Part shown: positions 60,401 to 64,000 of the stretch, piece after piece
How the letters are laid out: every line of letters starts with the position of its first letter
Position numbering within the stretch: the stretch's first letter is position 1
Source: Aplysia californica
Taxonomy: Eukaryota; Mollusca; Gastropoda; Aplysiida; Aplysiidae
Length of the DNA stretch: 64,000 nt
Direction of reading: 5' to 3'
NCBI RefSeq assembly: GCF_000002075.1
Contig: NW_004797317.1
Location: forward strand, 1,345,849-1,409,848
Position numbers and translations under genes: made by a program
The notes under the pieces: model-generated
What the model saw: only the letters and a program-made list of their open reading frames with translations
Databases searched by the model: none
Told to the model about the DNA's origin: nothing

Positions 60401-62971
60401 CACGGAGGGAGAAAAATCCATAAAACTAAACCATCAGAAACTCTACAGTGTTGGACCAAGGGTAGAGAAAAATCGAGGACCATGACTCCTAAAGTCAGTC
60501 AGCAATGAATTTGACGATGATTATGATGATGATCATAAGGAGATGCTCTGTTCAAAGACATTGTTCTTTAGATTACAGTGAGAAAATATTAAGGAACCGC
60601 AAGTATATTCATCATGGAGCAGGGCCGGCCCAAAGTCACATAGAAGTACTTTTCAGGAAGAAAAAATGTATCTCACAATATACACAACCTTTAACTCTTA
60701 TCTCCGCAGGGGGGAGGGGGGGGGGGGTAAACCCAGGGGCCCTTTTTTGGTAATAAACCTAAAAATGACAAAAACGTCACTGAATTGGTCATTAAATCAA
60801 AACAAATCAACCTATTTTTATAGATCTTCATCTATCCCCATAAAAGAGACCAGTAATTTGATGTCAAAGTCCTTGTAAAGAAATGTGCCCAAGCCGCTGC
60901 CAGTGGCTCACAGGTAGAGTGGTTCCAACCCCGAGCCACTGGGAGCGGCTTGCCGGAAATAAAGAGTTAAGAATGAAGGCAAATTCATTGAATAAATGGC
61001 AAATAATACCTTTCCAAATAATGCCATGGGTGAGGTAAAAGGAGCGATATACTAATCTTGGTAAAAAAGTTTGCTAACAAAAGTTTAATTATGCTGTCTT
61101 GACTTTCCTAAGCTAATATACCGCAAAAGAAATCTTAATTGAAAACTATTTAAGTAATTTACTTTTCATTTTACTACCCCCCCCCCCCCAACCACCAGAT
61201 TCTTATGCTTTCTGCTCCCAATTCACTGTACTCCTATACACATGTAGAAACATGCATATCTATATTCCTACAACTACATGTACTCATATTCTCAAGCACA
61301 AACATATTTTCCATCTACATCCTTCTACATAAAGACAAATTATAAAACGACAAAATATGAAAAAAATTTGTGGACTCAAGCCAAAGCACATACAACCTTT
61401 ATAGAGGACTCAAAAATAAAAATAAAAATTAATGAAACAGAGACAGTCCACCTTTTGTATGATGAAAGCTGTGATTCCATGCTGAGGCTTGGGGTTCTGC
61501 GGGTCTGTTTTGGCGTACACAACCAAGGTGTCAGCATCTGGGCCATTTGTGATCCAAAACTTTGAGCCGTTCAATACATACTCATCACCTTAAGGATACA
61601 AGAAAGCAAATGCAGTCCATTAGAGATAACTAAAAAAAAAATAGAGACCATCTCAGGTTCAGTTTCAGTTTTAGACAGTGCTTTACGGCACTTGTAATAC
61701 AATAAAGTCATATAAGTGGGGAAGAATAGAGGCCTTAAAGGGGAGTAACATACACCAAAAAAAAGGAGCGATAGATGTTTGATAGTAAAGGAGCAGACCA
61801 CACCAGAACATCCGCCAACCACCAACCATCTCAGGTTCATACATCAGGAGCACTCTTGCTTTATTTTTAGTAGAGGTTTTACGGCACTCCCAACTGCCTA
61901 AGGCCATATGAAAACCAAGGGATGGATGTCAACAGAGAAGTCTTTACAGGGAATCGGGAATACTCTGCTCACCTCTCGAGCTTCAAAAGCACAAAGTCTG
62001 CTTCGACTATCAATGGACCCCGGAAATAGCGGGTCACAAGAGTGTAACAAAAATGCAAAAGAAGTAGAGGAAAAAATGACGATAGTAAGGATTAGGAATG
62101 AAAAAGCAGCAGTTCCCTGTTGCTGTTCAGGCACAATTACAAGCATGACATTGATGAATCAGCCCATCTGTGCATAATAACATATTGATGTACCCCCTTT
62201 GGGAATGGTCTAAAGACACTTCAGTCCATAGCACCACCCGTGCGGTAGCACTCTTGTTACAACACCCAAAGAATACAGGGACTGAAGAAGTGGGACAGGA
62301 AACAAAGAGATTAGCGACAGTGACCAGCCTTAATTTTTTCACCCCTAGTGGAGAACTTTCATAATGAGAAGGAGATCATTTACAAAAGTTTCTTTTTATA
62401 AACCGTCTTAACTTCTTCCTCATAGATGCAGCTTTGAAGCAGCTTCTTATACAAGTTGTTGTTTTATGACTCCAGAAAGCAGCAAAATATACAATTTAAG
62501 TCTGACAATATAATTTCTACATAGAAGTAACGAAAAAGTGAAACTGTAAACTCTTTTCTTCCATTCAGAGCAAAAAGAATATTTCATATCCCTCTGAATC
62601 AATATATCATTGAAAAATATACATTCGAGATGCATTCTTGATATTTAGTTTTCTTATTCACAGTACTCTTAAATGAAAATGTGATGTGCATATCATCATC
62701 AACTGTGCTGTCATAGAATGAATGTCTGCTTACGTGTCAGTGTTAATCTGAAGAGTGTATGTATGCAAGTTTATGCACATGTAATTTGTGCTAAGTTGAA
62801 AGTATTAAGGCCTAGAGCTGTATTTTACAGGAGTGGGTGCTATGGAAATTACCTGCATTATCATTATCATATCTTACCTTTTTTCACTGCTGTGAGTTTC
62901 ATGGACACAACATCTGACCCAGCACCGGCCTCACTCATTGCAAGGGCGCCAACATGCTCTCCTGATATAAG
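49822..62971 (-). CDS. IVD: Isovaleryl-CoA dehydrogenase, 3' part, with a four-fold exon choice
   Basis: This mitochondrial flavoenzyme of leucine breakdown oxidises isovaleryl-CoA to 3-methylcrotonyl-CoA. Exons in transcript order: 62878-62971, 61452-61588, 60090-60186, then one of four 94-nt exons (59225-59318, 58104-58197, 57183-57276, 55848-55941), then 52244-52325, 51826-51930, 50981-51053, 49822-49955. With one 94-nt exon they join in frame to 816 nt, or 271 residues plus stop. This equals human IVD from the LISGEY segment to its end. Acyl-CoA dehydrogenase signature 1 ([13 protein letters not shown]) and signature 2 ([20 protein letters not shown]) are intact. Other landmarks are [45 protein letters not shown] and [12 protein letters not shown]. 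The N-terminal exons (targeting peptide and first helical domain) lie beyond 64000. The donor of 61452-61588 (AAG|GTGGAC) is weak. Confidence 0.95.
50700..50925 (-). mobile_element. tRNA-derived SINE of a second family (fragment)
   Basis: The minus strand reads GGTGTAGTGGCTAAGTGC (A-box-like), then a loop with ATCACTATCACACA, then GAGTTTGATTCCC (B-box-like) at about 50910-50845. A short body follows. It lies in the last IVD intron. No target duplication was found. Confidence 0.6.
53097..53511 (+). mobile_element. Palindromic MITE with TATGTG ends, copy 2
   Basis: TATGTGTCACAACACAGAGG.. at the left and, inverted, TATGTGTGTCATCATTGTG.. at the right. The interior CAAATGGCCACCAAAGTCTGG and AGTGTCCTTGAAAAGTGTAA match the copy at 15682-16152. 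It lies in the IVD intron downstream of the exon cluster. Confidence 0.7.
54361..54515. repeat. (TG)n microsatellite
   Basis: TG-rich repeat interrupted by a GA/G-rich piece (about 54407-54430). Frames across it are low complexity. Confidence 0.93.
54699..55138 (-). mobile_element. Palindromic MITE with TATGTG ends, copy 3 (inverted)
   Basis: The ends are TATGTGAGGCAGCATGGTGA and the inverse TATGTGTCACGGCGCGGGGG, both leading into AATCAGGCGCTCGTCAA. The interior is the reverse of copies 1 and 2 (TTTGGCGGCCATTTTCTTGC). Confidence 0.78.
55848..55941 (-). CDS. IVD: IVD alternative catalytic exon, fourth (last) in transcript order
   Basis: Acceptor CCACCAG and donor GG|GTATGT are intact. It reads [32 protein letters not shown], with the catalytic Glu in LDIER. 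The residue aligned with human Leu258 (mature numbering) is Leu. About 21 of 32 residues match remembered human IVD. The motif before GVYV (VMGDIGRG) differs from human ILGHENKG. Confidence 0.88.
57183..57276 (-). CDS. IVD: IVD alternative catalytic exon, third, closest to human
   Basis: Acceptor TTTTGTAG and donor GG|GTAAGG are both good. It reads [32 protein letters not shown]. With about 23 of 32 matches it is the copy most like human IVD, so it is the best candidate for the ancestral isoform. The catalytic Glu is present. The pocket residue after it is Leu, as in human. Confidence 0.9.
58104..58197 (-). CDS. IVD: IVD alternative catalytic exon, second, altered pocket
   Basis: Acceptor GTGTGTAG and donor GG|GTGAGG are intact. 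It reads [32 protein letters not shown]. The catalytic Glu is kept, but the helix after it is rich in small residues. The position aligned with human Leu258 is Gly, which predicts a roomier acyl pocket. It shares SNVL, GQG, ERG and PVG with the first copy. Confidence 0.88.
58435..58640 (+). mobile_element. SINE-like fragment with a GTGCCCTTGAGAAAGGCACT domain
   Basis: A tRNA-like end (GAGTCGCAGGTTCAAGGATT, B-box-like) is followed by the hairpin AAGGTGCCCTTGAGAAAGGCACTTGA. Blocks of the type GTGCCCTTGAGCAAGGCACT recur in several metazoan SINE central or 3' domains (from memory). It lies in the IVD intron between the first two alternative exons. Confidence 0.55.
59019..59517 (+). repeat. Two 145-bp direct repeats bracketing an alternative IVD exon
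   Basis: 59019-59164 and 59376-59517 share CTCTCATTT, AGTTACAATTC, CAATTAACACC, the AGCTAGCAAATCTCAGTTGT block, GGCATTATCAGAACTCAA and GGAAAATTAACT in the same order with few differences. The offset is about 357 bp. The exon at 59225-59318 lies between them, so the pair looks like the scar of a local tandem duplication. Confidence 0.87.
59225..59318 (-). CDS. IVD: IVD alternative catalytic exon, first, with a non-canonical donor
   Basis: Acceptor ATTCCTAG is intact. It reads [32 protein letters not shown] without a stop. At the donor the genome reads GG|CTAAGG where the other copies have GG|GTAWGK/GTGAGG, so the essential GT is CT. Either this copy is no longer spliced in, or the base is an assembly error or allele. 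The residue aligned with human Leu258 is Val. It is bracketed by 145-bp intronic direct repeats. Confidence 0.7.
60791..60980. repeat. Dispersed repeat, partner of 43531-43725
   Basis: ATTAAATCAAAACAAAT, AAAGAAATGTGCCCAAGCC and CTTGCCGGAAATAAAGAG align with the intergenic copy. It lies in the IVD intron before 60186. Confidence 0.65.
61663..61835 (+). repeat. SINE-tail-like repeat, partner of 63043-63210
   Basis: GTGCTTTACGGCACTTGTAA, then GATAGATGTTTGATAG and CACACCAGAACATCCGCCAAC parallel the copy in the next intron. The TTTACGGCAC start resembles the tail of the large SINEs. A further TTTTACGGCACTCCCAACTG piece lies at about 61867. Confidence 0.55.
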
Positions 62972-63042
62972 CTGCAACAAATTGGTGAGAATAAGGTTAG
63001 GGACCCAAGATAATGACAGCAACATGGTCTTTAATTTTGGTA

Positions 63043-63210
63043 AGAGTTTTACAGCATTTGCAACACAATTAGGGTGAATAAGTGCCAAAGATCAGAGGAG
63101 TTACAAGAGACTGACATAAACAGAATAGAGGGGAGATGAGGACAATAGATGTTTGATAGGAAAAAAGAAGCAAACTACACCAGAGCACCTGCTAACCACC
63201 CACTTACATG
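63043..63210 (+). repeat. SINE-tail-like repeat, second copy
   Basis: GAGTTTTACAGCATTTGCAA, CAATAGATGTTTGATAGG and CACCAGAGCACCTGCTAACC match the 61663 copy in order. It is non-coding and lies in the IVD intron that runs off the window. Confidence 0.55.
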
Positions 63211-64000
63211 GTCTGATTAACTGACTCATTAAGTACCTGAACACAGGTGTTTAATAGCAGTCTTTATCTTCATGGCAAGGCCATCGCGGTCAGCATGTGT
63301 AAAGTACACTATAGTGAAAACTCACTACTGTCACATTTAAAGGTGTCAAAACTGAGTAGCAAAACAGTAGCACTATGCTGTTAATCTGGAAATTGCTTTT
63401 TAAGGACTGTAGAAGCATGTTTATAGTTTAAACACAAACAATTAGGGTGTTGCTGACACCACCAGCCTCTAAGTTCAAACTGAACAGAAAGAATCAATCT
63501 ACAAGCAAGAGTGGAAACAAGCTTTTAAGCCTGGAAGTCTGAAAGAAAGTAAGTAAGAAAGAAAGAATTAAAACAAGGAAGGAAAGAGAAAATGAAATGA
63601 GAACAGAACAAGAAAGACAAAATGATATTTACTTTACATTGGTGCATATTTTCATTCACATAAAATAAAAAATTCCCCTAAATTCATTAACCATATCCGT
63701 ACGTCAGTCATGTCTTACTATCGTACCTATATATGATGTGGGGAACTCTGTGTCACCACTTTCCAAAGTGGAATTTTACTCGTTAATCCGATCCGTACGC
63801 TTTGCACAGCAGTCGGTCAAAATGATTTTTTGAGAAATACTGAAAGTCTCAAGGAAATCTTCGCACTAGAAGTATTCTAAAATGTGAAGAATACAACCCC
63901 GGGGGTACAAAGTGACTGCAGGGCATATGGATAGGGTGTTTACACAATTGCTGGCCACTGTAACTGAAGTTTCAATAAAAAGCCAAATTTTCAAAATGAT
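63211..64000. other. IVD intron running off the window
   Basis: No upstream IVD exon was recognised here. A GAAA-rich run lies near 63541-63620, and the dispersed repeat shared with 2490-2598 occupies 63808-63905. Confidence 0.5.

Noticed and set aside
62718-63088. 119-codon plus-strand frame opposite an IVD exon
   Set aside because: It is the antisense shadow of the IVD exon 62878-62971 and a SINE-like repeat.

Overview
The window is nuclear DNA from an animal. Its genes are split into many small exons by AT-rich introns full of SINEs, miniature DNA transposons, microsatellites and short GATCTA runs. The style, with tRNA-headed SINEs of about 500 bp and pogo-type and piggyBac-type elements, suggests a mollusc and perhaps a gastropod. 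No marker here fixes the species.

Three host genes can be read exon by exon. (1) Dynactin subunit 4 (DCTN4) is complete on the minus strand. It has 14 exons between 32542 (start) and 12386 (stop) and encodes 450 residues. A run of N (20762-21073) falls in one of its introns. (2) A two-exon plus-strand gene (32969-38347) starts about 0.4 kb from the DCTN4 start and is divergent from it, so the two probably share a bidirectional promoter. It encodes a membrane protein of 233 residues that I do not recognise. (3) The 3' two thirds of an isovaleryl-CoA dehydrogenase gene (IVD) lies on the minus strand from 62971 to 49822. Its first exons are beyond the right edge of the window.

The most striking feature is inside IVD. 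The 94-nt exon that carries the catalytic glutamate (Glu254 of mature human IVD) is present four times in tandem (59225-59318, 58104-58197, 57183-57276, 55848-55941). All four copies have the same phase, an open frame and the catalytic LD-x-ER motif. They differ at the residues just after the glutamate, which line the acyl pocket. Because 94 is not a multiple of three, skipping the exon or joining two copies shifts the frame. This is the layout of a mutually exclusive exon cluster that could make several dehydrogenases from one gene.

Layout: 1-12385 is repeat-rich intergenic DNA with a pogo-type MITE, two SINEs and a LINE fragment; its right part may be DCTN4 3' UTR. 12386-32542 is DCTN4. Its 6.7-kb first intron holds a palindrome array and a piggyBac-like element with terminal repeats of about 280-310 bp. 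32543-38664 is the unknown membrane protein gene, whose intron holds a nested pair of pogo-type elements. 38665-46934 is intergenic DNA with several MITEs, including a family with CTGTCCCC ends and 6-bp target duplications, and a 2.9-kb composite element. 46935-64000 is IVD with its probable 3' UTR.
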